From: Lactobacillus kimbladii
GTDB taxonomy: Bacteria > Bacillota > Bacilli > Lactobacillales > Lactobacillaceae
NCBI RefSeq assembly: GCF_000970755.1
Contig: NZ_KQ034007.1
Coordinates: 1 to 64,000 of the forward strand
Direction of reading: 5' to 3'
DNA: 64,000 nt
A program made the position numbers and the translations under genes. Shown piece by piece: positions 1 to 9,322 of the stretch. The notes beneath the pieces are model-generated. The model had not been told where the DNA came from. It was given only the letters and a program-made list of their open reading frames with translations, and searched no databases. Position 1 is the stretch's first letter; the number at the start of each line of letters is the position of its first letter.

Positions 1-15
1 GCTTAAATTTAATAA

Positions 16-942
16 TTAACTTATATTTGGTTCAATCTTAAGCTGCTTAAAGGCTGAAATTAAATTCTTGAGTCCTGGTTTCAGTTTATGCCCATGTTTA
101 ACCGCAATAAAATATTTAATTTGAATCAAATTATGATCAACTGGAAGCAAGTTAATAGGTGTTTGAGCCATTCGCTTGATAATGCTGGCAGCTGAAATAG
201 TTAGTCCTACTCCTTTTATTGCTAAATTAGTTGCAGTAATAATACTGCTGCTTTCCAATATAATATTAGGTTTGATATGAAATTTCTGAAATGCACCATT
301 AACTTGATGGCGGATTGCAGAATTGCTTGAACTAACAACGAACGGCTCTTGTAAAATGTCTTTAATATCATATTCATTTGGCTCAAGTATAAACCGACCC
401 TTTTTAAAGTACTTTGATCTTGGTGAAATGATTACAAAATAGTTTTCTCCGCCATTAACATAAAAATCCAATCCTTGGTTAAGAGACTCAGGTGTTTGTC
501 CCAGATAACAATCAATTTGTTCATGTAAAAGATGAGTTTCACTTACTCTAGGAAAGTTTTCAGATAGCTGAATTTTAATATTTGGATGTGTAAGCATAAA
601 GTGAGGTAAAAGCTCTGGCAATAAAAACGTCCCCAGGCTTTCTAAAACTCCAATTCGAATTAATTCTTTATTCGGTGATGCATATGGAATTGACTGTTCA
701 GCTAACTTTTGCTTGTTACTAATTTTTGTTTCCAGATAATTGTAATAAATTATCCCGGCTTCCGTTAATGTAAATGGGATCGTATCACGATTAATTATTT
801 TAGTTCCTAATTTATGTTCAATTCGCTTAATTAGTTGAGTCAAATATGGCTGTGATATATATAATTCACCCGCTGCTCTGGTAAAATTACTTTCTTTTAA
901 TAGCACGTCAATAAAATGTAAAACAGTTTCTGAATTATTCAT
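16..942 (-). CDS. LysR-family transcriptional regulator
   Basis: This 308-residue protein has the LysR layout: an N-terminal winged HTH (about residues 18-42, with the SQPYLTQ recognition helix and RIEHKLG) and a periplasmic-binding-protein-like effector domain from about residue 90. The start is supported by a GGAGGC ribosome site just upstream. The gene is divergent from the flavoprotein gene beginning at 1058, the usual arrangement for a LysR protein controlling its neighbour. A perfect inverted repeat lies in the shared 115-bp gap. It therefore probably activates the flavoprotein gene in response to a small organic acid. The effector cannot be read from the sequence. Confidence 0.9.
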   Translation of the reverse strand: MNNSETVLHFIDVLLKESNFTRAAGELYISQPYLTQLIKRIEHKLGTKIINRDTIPFTLTEAGIIYYNYLETKISNKQKLAEQSIPYASPNKELIRIGVLESLGTFLLPELLPHFMLTHPNIKIQLSENFPRVSETHLLHEQIDCYLGQTPESLNQGLDFYVNGGENYFVIISPRSKYFKKGRFILEPNEYDIKDILQEPFVVSSSNSAIRHQVNGAFQKFHIKPNIILESSSIITATNLAIKGVGLTISAASIIKRMAQTPINLLPVDHNLIQIKYFIAVKHGHKLKPGLKNLISAFKQLKIEPNIS

Positions 943-966
943 ATTTTGCCTCCAATAACAATTTTA

Positions 967-986
967 TTATAGCCTGCTTGCTATAA
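967..986. promoter_or_regulatory. LysR-type inverted repeat between divergent genes
   Basis: TTATAGC, six bases, GCTATAA is a perfect 7-bp inverted repeat in the gap between the divergent LysR gene and the flavoprotein gene. Its size fits a LysR box (T-N11-A type). Binding is inferred from position and symmetry. Confidence 0.5.
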
Positions 987-1057
987 AACTATTTCATTTT
1001 GCCAAAAAAAGTTAGTAAAATTTAACTAATGAGTATTGAAAGAAAGGAAGTATATTA

Positions 1058-2941
1058 ATGATGAAATCAGGAACTTATGAAGTAAAAGCTAAGGGTCATG
1101 GTTCTAGTTTTATGCCTATGAAGGTGAAACTTTCTGAAGACAAAATCAAGGAAATAGATATTGATTCCAGTGGTGAAACTGCTGGAGTGGCAGATGAGGT
1201 CTTTAAACGTCTGCCCAAGCAAATTATTGCTAATCAAACTTTAAATGTTGATGCGGTTAGTGGAGCTACAATTTCCAGTCATGGCGTGATAGATGGTGTG
1301 GCTCAGGCGATTACAAAAGCTGGTGGAGACGCACGAGAATGGCTCAACAGACCAAAGCCGAAAACTGCTGATACTTCTGACAGAGAATACCAGACTGATG
1401 TTGTAGTTATTGGTGCCGGCGGTGCCGGTCTTGCGGCAGCTGCGAGAACAATTCAAAATGGTAAAAAGGTAATCGTACTGGAAAAATTCCCTCAAATTGG
1501 TGGTAATACTACTAGAGCAGGTGGACCATTAAATGCTGCTGAACCTGAGTGGCAAAATCAATTTAAAGCTTTACCCGGTGAAAAAGAAAGCTTGGAAAAA
1601 TTAGCTGCAACTCCAATTGCTGAAATTGATCCAGAATATCGTGATGACTTTAAAGAATTGCAAAAGCAAATTAAGGCTTATGTGGATTCTGGAGAAAATT
1701 ATCTTTTTGACTCGGTATTATTACATGAGATACAGACTTATTTAGGTGGCAAAAGAACTGACTTAAATGGTAATGAAATTCACGGCAATTATGCTTTAGT
1801 TACCGAACTTGTCAATAACGTACTTGATTCGGTTAAATGGCTAACTGATTTAGGAGTAAAATTTGATCGCTCTGATGTTACCATGCCAGTTGGAGCATTG
1901 TGGCGCCGCGGCCATAAGCCGGTTGAACCTATGGGCTATGCATTTATTCATGTTTTAGGTGATTGGGTAAAAGCTCATGGTGCTACAGTTTTAACTGAAA
2001 CCCGCGCCCAACATTTAATTATTGAAAATGGTAAAGTCACTGGTGTTATAGCTCAAAGTAGTGATGGCAGTAAGGTTACCATTCATGCGCAAAAAGTGAT
2101 TTTAACTTCTGGCGGTTTTGGTGCAAACACTAAAATGGTGCAAAAGTATAACACTTATTGGAAACACATTGATGATGATATTGCTACTACTAATTCGCCA
2201 GCAATTACTGGTGACGGCATTGCCTTAGGTCAAGAGGCTGGTGCTGATTTAGTGGGTATGGGCTTTATTCAATTAATGCCAGTTTCTGATCCTAAGACTG
2301 GTGAATTATTTACTGGTATTCAAACTCCACCCGAAAACTTTATTATGGTCAATCAAAAAGGTGAACGTTTTGTAAACGAGTTCGCTGAGCGTGACACTTT
2401 AGCTAAAGCTGCAATTGCTAATGGTACTTTATTTTATTTAATTGCAGACGATAAAATTAAAAAGACAGCCTACAACACCACAGAAGAATCACTCGAAGCT
2501 CAAGTTAAGGCGGGCACTCTTCTAAAAGCTGATACATTAGAAGAATTAGCTGAAAAAGCCGGTATGGATCCTGCTACTTTGGTCGATACTATTAAAAAAT
2601 ATAATTCATATGTTGATGCAGGTAATGATCCAGAATTTGGTAAGAGTGCGTTTAATCTTAAATGTGAAGTTGCGCCGTTTTACGCTACCCCGCGTAAGCC
2701 GGCTATTCACCATACAATGGGCGGCTTGAAGATCAATCCGAAAGCACAGGTATTAGATAAAGATGGTCAAGTAATTACCGGTCTTTATGCAGCAGGGGAA
2801 GTCGCTGGCGGATTACATGCTGGTAATCGTCTTGGTGGTAATTCACTAGCTGATATCTTCACCTTTGGTAGAATCGCTGCTGATACTGCTTGCAGTGAAA
2901 TTGCAGATAATGATGCAGTGACAGGTGCATCAAAAGAATAA
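1058..2941 (+). CDS. FMN-binding/FAD flavoprotein reductase, fumarate reductase-like
   Basis: This soluble 627-residue protein has an N-terminal FMN_bind domain (residues 1-90) with the flavinylation motif DAVSGAT at 65-71, where ApbE would attach FMN to Thr71. An FAD_binding_2 domain follows, with [11 protein letters not shown] at about 117-127. The fumarate-reductase active-site signatures are kept: [18 protein letters not shown] and GNRLGGN. It likely reduces an activated C=C next to a carboxylate (fumarate, urocanate or an unsaturated ring acid) in the cytosol, regenerating NAD. No signal peptide is visible. The C-terminus ends DAVTGASKE, a second flavinylation-like motif. It is transcribed alone and divergent from a LysR gene. 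The exact acceptor is unknown. Confidence 0.88.
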   Translation: MMKSGTYEVKAKGHGSSFMPMKVKLSEDKIKEIDIDSSGETAGVADEVFKRLPKQIIANQTLNVDAVSGATISSHGVIDGVAQAITKAGGDAREWLNRPKPKTADTSDREYQTDVVVIGAGGAGLAAAARTIQNGKKVIVLEKFPQIGGNTTRAGGPLNAAEPEWQNQFKALPGEKESLEKLAATPIAEIDPEYRDDFKELQKQIKAYVDSGENYLFDSVLLHEIQTYLGGKRTDLNGNEIHGNYALVTELVNNVLDSVKWLTDLGVKFDRSDVTMPVGALWRRGHKPVEPMGYAFIHVLGDWVKAHGATVLTETRAQHLIIENGKVTGVIAQSSDGSKVTIHAQKVILTSGGFGANTKMVQKYNTYWKHIDDDIATTNSPAITGDGIALGQEAGADLVGMGFIQLMPVSDPKTGELFTGIQTPPENFIMVNQKGERFVNEFAERDTLAKAAIANGTLFYLIADDKIKKTAYNTTEESLEAQVKAGTLLKADTLEELAEKAGMDPATLVDTIKKYNSYVDAGNDPEFGKSAFNLKCEVAPFYATPRKPAIHHTMGGLKINPKAQVLDKDGQVITGLYAAGEVAGGLHAGNRLGGNSLADIFTFGRIAADTACSEIADNDAVTGASKE

Positions 2942-2959
2942 ATATTTATCTAGTTATAA

Positions 2960-2998
2960 AATAATAGTTAACCTGAATGGCTAACTATTATTTTTTTT
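2960..2998 (+). terminator. Intrinsic terminator after the flavoprotein gene
   Basis: AATAATAGTTA pairs with TAACTATTATT around a short loop and is followed by a run of eight T. It is placed directly after the flavoprotein stop codon. Confidence 0.8.
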
Positions 2999-3031
2999 GC
3001 TAATAAATATTAATACAGTTTGTAAGAATTA

Positions 3032-3787
3032 TTACATTTTAAAACATAGTTTGTAAATAAAGATACCTACAACTCCACCTAAAATAGGGGCAACTACTGG
3101 TACCAAACTGTAGTCCCAGTTTGAAGAACCTTTGTTAGGAATAGGCAAAATAGCATGAACTATTCTAGGTCCCAAATCCCTAGCTGGGTTTAACGCTGGG
3201 CCAGTAGGACCACCGTCAGCAATTACTAATGCCATGATGATGAATCCGACACCCACATTGGCAATATCGACAGATTGATTGAAGAATACACCACTATAAA
3301 TTCCAGTACAAGTAAATACTAAAATTGCAGTTCCGATAAATTCTGCGATAAAACCATTCAACTTATTGTTAAGTGTTTCACCAGTGGCAAAACAAGAAAA
3401 AATTTTCCCTTCTCCATTGGTAGTTTCTTTAAAGTATGGCCAATAGATAGCAACAACCAATAATTGTCCTACAATAGCGCCGAGCATTTGTGCAACTATG
3501 TATTGCGTAACATGACTCCAGGGAAAAACTCCAGCTGCAGCCTTTGCAATAGTGATTGCTGGATTAATATGGTTTCCTGAAATTGAGCCAAACATCATTG
3601 CCGGTATCATTACACCAAAGCCAAACCCGAGCGCAATAAATATCCAGCCTCCGTTTGCTTGACCATCTTTGCCATTAGCCGTGGTTTTCTTGAGAAACGA
3701 GTTGGCAACTGATCCGTTACCAAAAACTATAAAAACAGCTGTCCCCAAAAATTCGGCAAGATAGCGCGTCATCCAACTTCCAGTCAT
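3032..3787 (-). CDS. Aquaglyceroporin (glycerol facilitator family)
   Basis: This MIP-family channel of 251 residues has both pore motifs: GNHINPAIT in the first half and ALNPARD in the second. The Asp after NPAR is typical of glycerol-conducting members. Six membrane segments can be traced. The start at 3787 (MTGSWMTRY) is preferred because AAGGAGGAAG sits just upstream; a longer frame would begin before this ribosome site. It would let glycerol or other small neutral solutes cross the membrane by diffusion. It stands alone. A near-palindromic cre-like element lies about 50 bp upstream (3837-3849), which would fit carbon catabolite control. Confidence 0.9.
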   Translation of the reverse strand: MTGSWMTRYLAEFLGTAVFIVFGNGSVANSFLKKTTANGKDGQANGGWIFIALGFGFGVMIPAMMFGSISGNHINPAITIAKAAAGVFPWSHVTQYIVAQMLGAIVGQLLVVAIYWPYFKETTNGEGKIFSCFATGETLNNKLNGFIAEFIGTAILVFTCTGIYSGVFFNQSVDIANVGVGFIIMALVIADGGPTGPALNPARDLGPRIVHAILPIPNKGSSNWDYSLVPVVAPILGGVVGIFIYKLCFKM

Positions 3788-4085
3788 AATCTTCCTCCTT
3801 TGATTAATTAGACTTTGCACAAACTATAAACTAATATGAAGCGCTTCCACAAATAGCTGGATGACTGTTAGTACTATTTGTTATTAGTAGCATTATTTTT
3901 AGTTATTGTCGGTAAAAAGACGGAAGCAGTAGGTTTTTAAAGCTATATTACGATATAATTTGCGCAAAATTTAACAAAAGTTATTTCTACCATAACTTTT
4001 TTTCAATGATGTTAAATCCCATATTATTTAAGCTTTTAATACCAAAATCCTGAAAAAATAAAAAAAACAAGTATAATTTGCTAAT

Positions 4086-4099
4086 TGTTTCCGTTTACA
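4086..4099 (-). promoter_or_regulatory. cre site (CcpA box) upstream of crotonase gene
   Basis: On the minus strand the 14-mer TGTAAACGGAAACA matches the cre consensus TGWAANCGNTNWCA at 13 of 14 positions. It lies 60 bp before the crotonase start. The rest of the 370-bp gap (3788-4159) is A+T-rich and non-coding. It holds the GAAGCGCTTC palindrome at 3839-3848 near the aquaporin gene and no convincing ORF. Confidence 0.6.
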
Positions 4100-4159
4100 C
4101 AAAAATTGACAGTGAGAGCATAAAATGAGTTTGATATTTTTGAAAGGATCAAGGAAATT

Positions 4160-4954
4160 ATGAGTTTTAATAGTTATGATAATGTTTTGTTAGAAGCTGA
4201 AGATGGAATTGGCACGTTGACAATTAATCGTCCTAAAGTTTTGAATGCTTTGAATTCTGAAACACTGCAAGATATTGGGGATGCCTTAAGAGAGGTAAAA
4301 GCTCACCAAGATGATATCAAAGTTTTGCTAATCACAGGTGCTGGTCCGAGGTCATTCGTTGCTGGCGCTGATATAACACAGATGCGTGATATGAATACGC
4401 TACAGGCACTGGAGTTATCGAAACTGGCACATAAGTCTTTTGGCGAAATTGAAGATTTACCTCAATTTACTATTGCCGCTGTCAATGGTTTTGCACTTGG
4501 TGGTGGTTGTGAATTAGCTTCATCTTGCGATATGCGTATTGGTTCTGCTAAAGCTAAGTTTGGTCAACCCGAAGTTGGACTTGGCATTATTCCCGGCTTT
4601 GGTGGCACACAACGCTTGACACGTTTAGTAGGTCGCGGAAAAGCTAAGGAAATGATTGCCACTTCTACAATGATTTCTGCAGATGAAGCTTATCGCATCG
4701 GTCTGCTTGACGAGTTGGTTGAGCCAGAAGAATTAATGAACAAAGCCCGTGAAATTGCAAAGCAGGTTATGAAGAATGGTCCTATTGCAGTTGCTTTAGC
4801 CAAATATTCTGTTGACCGGGGTGCAGATCTACCACTTGATGTTGCTATTGATATAGAATCGCAAATTTGGGCCGAAACTTTTGCTACTAAGGATCAAACA
4901 GAAGGAATGAGTGCCTTTGTTGATAAAAGAGATGCAAAATTCTCAGGTAAATAA
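4160..4954 (+). CDS. Enoyl-CoA hydratase/isomerase (crotonase family)
   Basis: The length is 264 residues, standard for bacterial crotonases. The oxyanion-hole region is present (AGADI at about 69-73 and GGGCELA at 114-120). Both catalytic glutamates of true hydratases are in place: Glu118 in GGCELA and Glu138 in GQPEVGLG. It should hydrate or dehydrate a 2-enoyl-/3-hydroxyacyl-CoA. AAAGGATCAAGG lies just upstream of the ATG. It heads a run of same-strand genes (FabK-like reductase, MaoC hydratase, CoA-transferase) that together can activate, dehydrate and reduce a hydroxy acid. Lactobacilli of this group usually lack beta-oxidation, so a crotonase is unexpected and suggests a dedicated pathway. 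Confidence 0.9.
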   Translation: MSFNSYDNVLLEAEDGIGTLTINRPKVLNALNSETLQDIGDALREVKAHQDDIKVLLITGAGPRSFVAGADITQMRDMNTLQALELSKLAHKSFGEIEDLPQFTIAAVNGFALGGGCELASSCDMRIGSAKAKFGQPEVGLGIIPGFGGTQRLTRLVGRGKAKEMIATSTMISADEAYRIGLLDELVEPEELMNKAREIAKQVMKNGPIAVALAKYSVDRGADLPLDVAIDIESQIWAETFATKDQTEGMSAFVDKRDAKFSGK

Positions 4955-5023
4955 ATTAATTGTTAAAGCTCCCCTTTGCTTTAACTAAATAACTAAAAAA
5001 TCAAATATTTTAAGGAGATTAAT

Positions 5024-5962
5024 ATGAATCGCGTTACAAAATTATTAGGTATTAAATATCCAGTTGTTCAAGGTGCCATGCAGGAAGTTGCTACAGCAGA
5101 CTTAGCTGCAGCGGTTTCAAACGGTGGTGGCCTAGGCATTATTGCTGCCGGTGGAAAAACACCGGATCAGGTTAGAGAAGCAATTAGAAAAGCCAAGAAA
5201 CTCACTGATAAACCATTTGCTGTTAACTTGATGTTGATGGATAAGAATACTCCCAATGTTGTTAAGGTTTTGATTGAAGAGGGAGTAAAAATTGTTACTA
5301 CTGGTGCAGGAACTCCAAAACCTTATATGACAGACTTAAAGGCTGCAGGTGTAAAAGTAATGCCTGTTATTCCAAATGTCAAAATTGCTAAAAAAATGGA
5401 AGAAATGGGTGCAGATGCAGTTATTGTTGAAGGCATGGAAGCCGGTGGACATATTGGTAACACTACATCAATGGTTTTATGGCCTCAAATCGCTGATGCA
5501 ATTTCAATTCCTTTAATTGCCGCTGGTGGTATTGGTGATGGCCGTGGAGTTGTTGAAGCCTTTGTTGCGGGCGCAGAAGGTGTTCAATGTGGTACTATTT
5601 TCTCCATTGCCAAGGAAAGCCCTGTAGGTGAAAATTGGCGCAAGGCTGTCATCGATGCAACAGACACTGGTACTGCAGTAGTTGGAACTTCAATTAAAGG
5701 CGGTGCTACTCGTGGTATTGCTAATGAAGAAGCATTAAAGCTGATGGAATTAGAAAAGACTGGTGTCTCTCGTGATGAATTCAACGCAGCAATGAATAAA
5801 GCATTGTATAAGGGTGTTCAAGAAGATGATCCAAAAGAAAGCTTCTTTATGTCTGGTGAAGTTGCGGGATTGGTCAAAGAATCAAAACCGGCCGCTCAAG
5901 TTATACAAGACCTTATGGATGATGCTCAAAGGGTTATTAAAAAGGGCGTTGAAATTTTTTAG
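5024..5962 (+). CDS. FabK/nitronate monooxygenase-family FMN enoyl reductase
   Basis: This 312-residue TIM-barrel flavoprotein of the FabK/NMO family begins RVTKLLGIKYPVVQGAMQ. It carries AGGHIG with the family's catalytic His at position 143 (His144 in FabK) and the FMN phosphate loop AAGGIGDGRG. FabK proteins reduce enoyl-ACP with NAD(P)H; relatives oxidise nitronates. Here it sits between a crotonase and a MaoC hydratase, not in a fatty-acid synthesis cluster. I therefore infer that it reduces an enoyl-CoA of the same pathway. AAGGAGATT precedes the ATG. Nitronate monooxygenase is the main alternative label. Confidence 0.8.
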   Translation: MNRVTKLLGIKYPVVQGAMQEVATADLAAAVSNGGGLGIIAAGGKTPDQVREAIRKAKKLTDKPFAVNLMLMDKNTPNVVKVLIEEGVKIVTTGAGTPKPYMTDLKAAGVKVMPVIPNVKIAKKMEEMGADAVIVEGMEAGGHIGNTTSMVLWPQIADAISIPLIAAGGIGDGRGVVEAFVAGAEGVQCGTIFSIAKESPVGENWRKAVIDATDTGTAVVGTSIKGGATRGIANEEALKLMELEKTGVSRDEFNAAMNKALYKGVQEDDPKESFFMSGEVAGLVKESKPAAQVIQDLMDDAQRVIKKGVEIF

Positions 5963-5983
5963 AAAGTTTGAGAGGAAAGCATT

Positions 5984-6400
5984 ATAGTTGAAGAAAATTT
6001 AAGAATTGGATTATCTGGTACTTTTACTAAACAAGTTACAGATGAACTGGTCCAACAGTTTGCCGAATTAAGTGGAGATCATAATCCTGTTCATATGGAC
6101 GAAGAATTTGCAAGAAAAACACAATTTAAACATAGAATTGCTCATGGAATGATTACTGCTGCTTTTATTTCTACCTGTTTAGCAGAACATATTCCGGGAC
6201 AAGAAAGTTGTATTTATCTAGATCAAACTCTTAAGTTTGTCAAACCTGTGTACTTAAATGACGTGTTGACAGTCAAATGTACTATTACTGATTTTATTCC
6301 TAAAAAGAAATTCACTATTGTTGTGTATGATACTACTGTAACAAATCAAGATAATGTTGTTGTTACTAGCGGTCAAGCACAGTGTATGGCAACTAAGTAA
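5984..6400 (+). CDS. MaoC-like (R)-specific enoyl-CoA hydratase, non-canonical start
   Basis: This is a single hotdog domain of about 138 residues. The MaoC catalytic motif GDHNPVH (Asp32 and His37) is present, but it lies upstream of the first ATG (6095). The conserved N-terminal half is in the same frame and open back to a stop at 5969, and contains no in-frame ATG, GTG or TTG. The best start is ATA at 5984, eight bases after an AGAGG ribosome site, or ATT at 5981; both give the normal family length. Starting at 6095 would remove the active site. It follows the FabK-like gene by about 20 bp and probably shares its transcript. It hydrates or dehydrates an acyl-CoA. Confidence 0.75.
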   Translation: MVEENLRIGLSGTFTKQVTDELVQQFAELSGDHNPVHMDEEFARKTQFKHRIAHGMITAAFISTCLAEHIPGQESCIYLDQTLKFVKPVYLNDVLTVKCTITDFIPKKKFTIVVYDTTVTNQDNVVVTSGQAQCMATK

Positions 6401-6426
6401 AAATAGATTTATGTGAGATAAAAATA

Positions 6427-6472
6427 CCTTGCACTAACTGGAATTTAACTAGTTATGTGCAAGGATTTTTTT
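6427..6472 (+). terminator. Intrinsic terminator after the MaoC gene
   Basis: CCTTGCAC and GTGCAAGG form the base of a long hairpin, followed by A and seven T. It ends the crotonase-FabK-MaoC unit, so the CoA-transferase gene has its own promoter. Confidence 0.85.
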
Positions 6473-6533
6473 ACTAAAACTATAACTTAAAGTTATATAG
6501 ACAGTGAAAATTATGTATTTCACAATCTATAAT

Positions 6534-6547
6534 TGTAAGCGTTATCC
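6534..6547 (+). promoter_or_regulatory. cre site (CcpA box) upstream of CoA-transferase
   Basis: TGTAAGCGTTATCC matches the cre consensus at 13 of 14 positions, in the 305-bp gap before the CoA-transferase gene. The rest of this gap after the terminator shows no ORF. Position suggests repression by CcpA. Confidence 0.65.
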
Positions 6548-6705
6548 TAATAATGTCAGAACAATGTATGAATTACATAGTTCGGATAGTTATTGGTTTA
6601 AAATTAATTTTTTGGTTACATAAATTGCTCTCATCAATCTAAATAAACTCATTTTTTACTGTAATTAAATAAATTATATTTTGACTCATTAGGAGGATTA
6701 ATCTG

Positions 6706-8277
6706 ATGGCAATTCAATTTATTAATAGTCAAAAAGCTGCTGAGTTAATTCCAGATAATGCAGTAATTGCACTAGATGGGTTCTTAGGTACTGACACTCC
6801 AGAAGAAATTTTGGAATGCATGAGAGCACGCTATAAAAAAGAAGGACATCCTAAAGGACTAGATGTTTGGCACGCAGCCGGAATAGGCGACGGCAAAACT
6901 AAGGGAACAAATAATTTTGCAGAAAAAGGCTTTTTGCATCGCTTAGTTGGTGGGCACTGGGCACTAGCACCAGAACTAGAGCCATTGTCAGCTGCTAATG
7001 ATTTTGAAGCTTTTAATTTCCCTCAAGGTGTTTTATCACAAATATTTAGGGATGCAGCTGCGCATAAGCCGGTTTTGATTACTAATGTAGGTTTAGGTAC
7101 CTTCGTCGATCCCGAGGTCAGTGGCGGTAGATTAAATGATGCAGCTAAAAATGCCACATTGGTCAACAGGATCAATATTCATGGCAAAGATTATTTAGCT
7201 TATGAAGTACCGAAGCCAAATGTTGCTCTTTTACGTGGCACATTTGCCGATGAAGATGGTAATATTACGTTTGATGATGAGCCGCTCACATTAGTTGCTA
7301 CTGCGATAGCTATGGCTGCTCATAATAATGGTGGCAAGGTTTTTGTTCAAGTTAAACGTGTGCTTAAGCGCGGTTCCATGAAGCCTAAAGATATCAGAAT
7401 ACCAGGGATATTAGTTGATTATGTTGTAGAAGCTGATAGTCCTGAGTGGACTAAGCAGACAACGGATACCCAGTATAATCCTGATTTTGTTAGTTCTGCA
7501 GTTATTACGGCGGAAGATGAAATTGATTTACCACTAGATAGCAAGAAAGTAATTGCAAGAAGAGCTGCACTCTTATTTAATAAAAAAACAGATAAGGTTG
7601 TGAACTTTGGAATTGGTAAGTATCCAGAGACATGTTCATTAGTTTTAAAAGAAGAAGGCTTATCCGATAACATAATGACTACAGTTGAGCCTGGTACATT
7701 TGGTGGTACACCTCTAGGCGGTGGTGACTTCGGTGCTGCTATTGCACCACAATCAATCATTGATGAACCATATATGTTTGATTTTTATGATGGTGGTGGT
7801 ATTGATTTAACGTTTTTAGGGTTAGCTGAAGCAGATGCAAAAGGTAATCTGAATGTTTCTAAATTTGGTCCTAAAATAGCTGGTACAGGTGGATTTGTTG
7901 ATATTACACAAAACACACCAAAAATTATTTTCACTGGTACATTTACTGCTGCTGGCTTAAAAGAAGAAGTCAAAGATGGTAAACTTCATATTATTCAAGA
8001 AGGAAAAGTTAAGAAATTTGTTAAAGATGTTCAACAAGTAACTTTTTCAGGAAAAGTAGCGTATGAAAATAACCAAAAAGTTTGGTATGTAACTGAACGT
8101 GCTGTCTTTGAACTGGTTAAAGATGGGTTGAAATTAATAGAAATCGCACCTGGTATAGATTTACAAAAAGATATTCTTAATCAAATGGAATTCAAGCCGA
8201 TTATTAGTGATAATTTGAAAGAAATGGATCCTAGAATTTTTCAAGAACCCATTATGAATATTAAAGAAAATAGTTAG
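6706..8277 (+). CDS. Acyl-CoA:carboxylate CoA-transferase (YdiF/propionate CoA-transferase type)
   Basis: The 523-residue length is that of fused alpha-beta class I CoA-transferases. The N-terminal half shows GFLGTDTPEEI and GLGTFVDPE. The C-terminal half has the catalytic-loop motif TVEPGTFGG, where Glu328 would form the glutamyl-CoA thioester. The enzyme swaps CoA between acetyl-CoA (or a similar donor) and an incoming acid. AGGAGG sits before the ATG. It lies between the acyl-CoA hydratase/reductase genes and a co-directional LysR gene, with a cre site upstream. I infer that it activates the acid processed by the neighbouring CoA enzymes. Acid specificity cannot be read. Confidence 0.88.
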   Translation: MAIQFINSQKAAELIPDNAVIALDGFLGTDTPEEILECMRARYKKEGHPKGLDVWHAAGIGDGKTKGTNNFAEKGFLHRLVGGHWALAPELEPLSAANDFEAFNFPQGVLSQIFRDAAAHKPVLITNVGLGTFVDPEVSGGRLNDAAKNATLVNRINIHGKDYLAYEVPKPNVALLRGTFADEDGNITFDDEPLTLVATAIAMAAHNNGGKVFVQVKRVLKRGSMKPKDIRIPGILVDYVVEADSPEWTKQTTDTQYNPDFVSSAVITAEDEIDLPLDSKKVIARRAALLFNKKTDKVVNFGIGKYPETCSLVLKEEGLSDNIMTTVEPGTFGGTPLGGGDFGAAIAPQSIIDEPYMFDFYDGGGIDLTFLGLAEADAKGNLNVSKFGPKIAGTGGFVDITQNTPKIIFTGTFTAAGLKEEVKDGKLHIIQEGKVKKFVKDVQQVTFSGKVAYENNQKVWYVTERAVFELVKDGLKLIEIAPGIDLQKDILNQMEFKPIISDNLKEMDPRIFQEPIMNIKENS

Positions 8278-8389
8278 TTTTATTAAGTTAAGCTAATAAA
8301 AGAAACAGTATTTTAAATGATTTAAGAAAATGCATTTAATGCTGCTTTTTTTATAAATCTGAACGTGAATGAAAGTAGGAGAGCTTATC

Positions 8390-9310
8390 TTGGATATTAA
8401 TCAGATTAAATATTTGCTTGCGATAATAGATAATGATTTTAATTTAACTAAAAGTGCCGAGATCTTACATGTTTCTCAGCCAGCAATTAGTAAATCAATC
8501 AAGGATATTGAGTTTAGACAAGGAATAAAAGTTTTTAAGCATAAAAAGGGCAGAATTATTGGCCTTACCCGTTATGGCTTAGCCCTAGTTAATGAATCAA
8601 GAAAAGTATATCAACAGTATATTGAAATGATGGAAAAACTAAATCGCTTTTCTGAAGAAAAAAATGGAACAGTTAAAATCGGTATTGCTCCAGTAATTAA
8701 TTCTATTGTTTTTAATGATGCCCTGATTTCATTCATTAATTCTAATCCTGGTATTGAACTTAAACTTGTTGAATGTGGAGGCTATAGTTTGCAAAAGATG
8801 CTTGTCTTAGGAGATATTGATCTTGCTGTAATAGTTTCTCCAGCAACAATCGAAGGTATTTATGAAAATTTAATTTATGAAAGCAGTGTTCGGGTGTGGT
8901 TTAACGCTAATCATCGTTTTAACAAAATAAAGAAAAAGGAAATACCTTTTACGGAAGTTGAAAAAGAAAAAATAGTAACTTTAACTGATAGCTTTATGGT
9001 TACCTTCCAGCTAAATAAAAGATTTAGAGGGGATAGGATGAAGCCTAATTATTTTTTACAAACCGTTTCTTGGGATTTGGTTTTAAATTTGGTACAGCGA
9101 GATTCAGAGTTAATTGGAATTTTAGCTGCTCCAATTGGACAAAATTATAGTGACAAGGAAATTAAGAGTAAAGAAATGACCCCAACTTTTCCTTGGAGAA
9201 TCTCACTTTGTAATACTATTACATCTATCGAAAGTCCTACTGTTGAATACACCAAAAAATGGTTTTTGAAATATTTTTCTAAGTATAAAAAGATTTCAAT
9301 TGAAAACTAG
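8390..9310 (+). CDS. LysR-family transcriptional regulator
   Basis: This is a 306-residue LysR protein starting DINQIKYLLAIIDND, with the HTH at about 18-40 (SQPAISKSIKDIE). The TTG at 8390 is chosen as start because GTAGGAGAG lies just before it; an ATG at 8369 sits upstream of that ribosome site. The C-terminal effector domain begins near residue 90. It follows the CoA-transferase gene on the same strand and precedes an alpha/beta hydrolase gene. It is the likely local regulator of the CoA genes, though the order gives only circumstantial support. Confidence 0.87.
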   Translation: MDINQIKYLLAIIDNDFNLTKSAEILHVSQPAISKSIKDIEFRQGIKVFKHKKGRIIGLTRYGLALVNESRKVYQQYIEMMEKLNRFSEEKNGTVKIGIAPVINSIVFNDALISFINSNPGIELKLVECGGYSLQKMLVLGDIDLAVIVSPATIEGIYENLIYESSVRVWFNANHRFNKIKKKEIPFTEVEKEKIVTLTDSFMVTFQLNKRFRGDRMKPNYFLQTVSWDLVLNLVQRDSELIGILAAPIGQNYSDKEIKSKEMTPTFPWRISLCNTITSIESPTVEYTKKWFLKYFSKYKKISIEN

Positions 9311-9322
9311 AAAGAATAAAAA

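Noticed and set aside
6095-6400. Short MaoC protein starting at the first ATG
   Set aside because: It would lack the catalytic GDHNPVH segment, which is encoded intact just upstream in the same frame.
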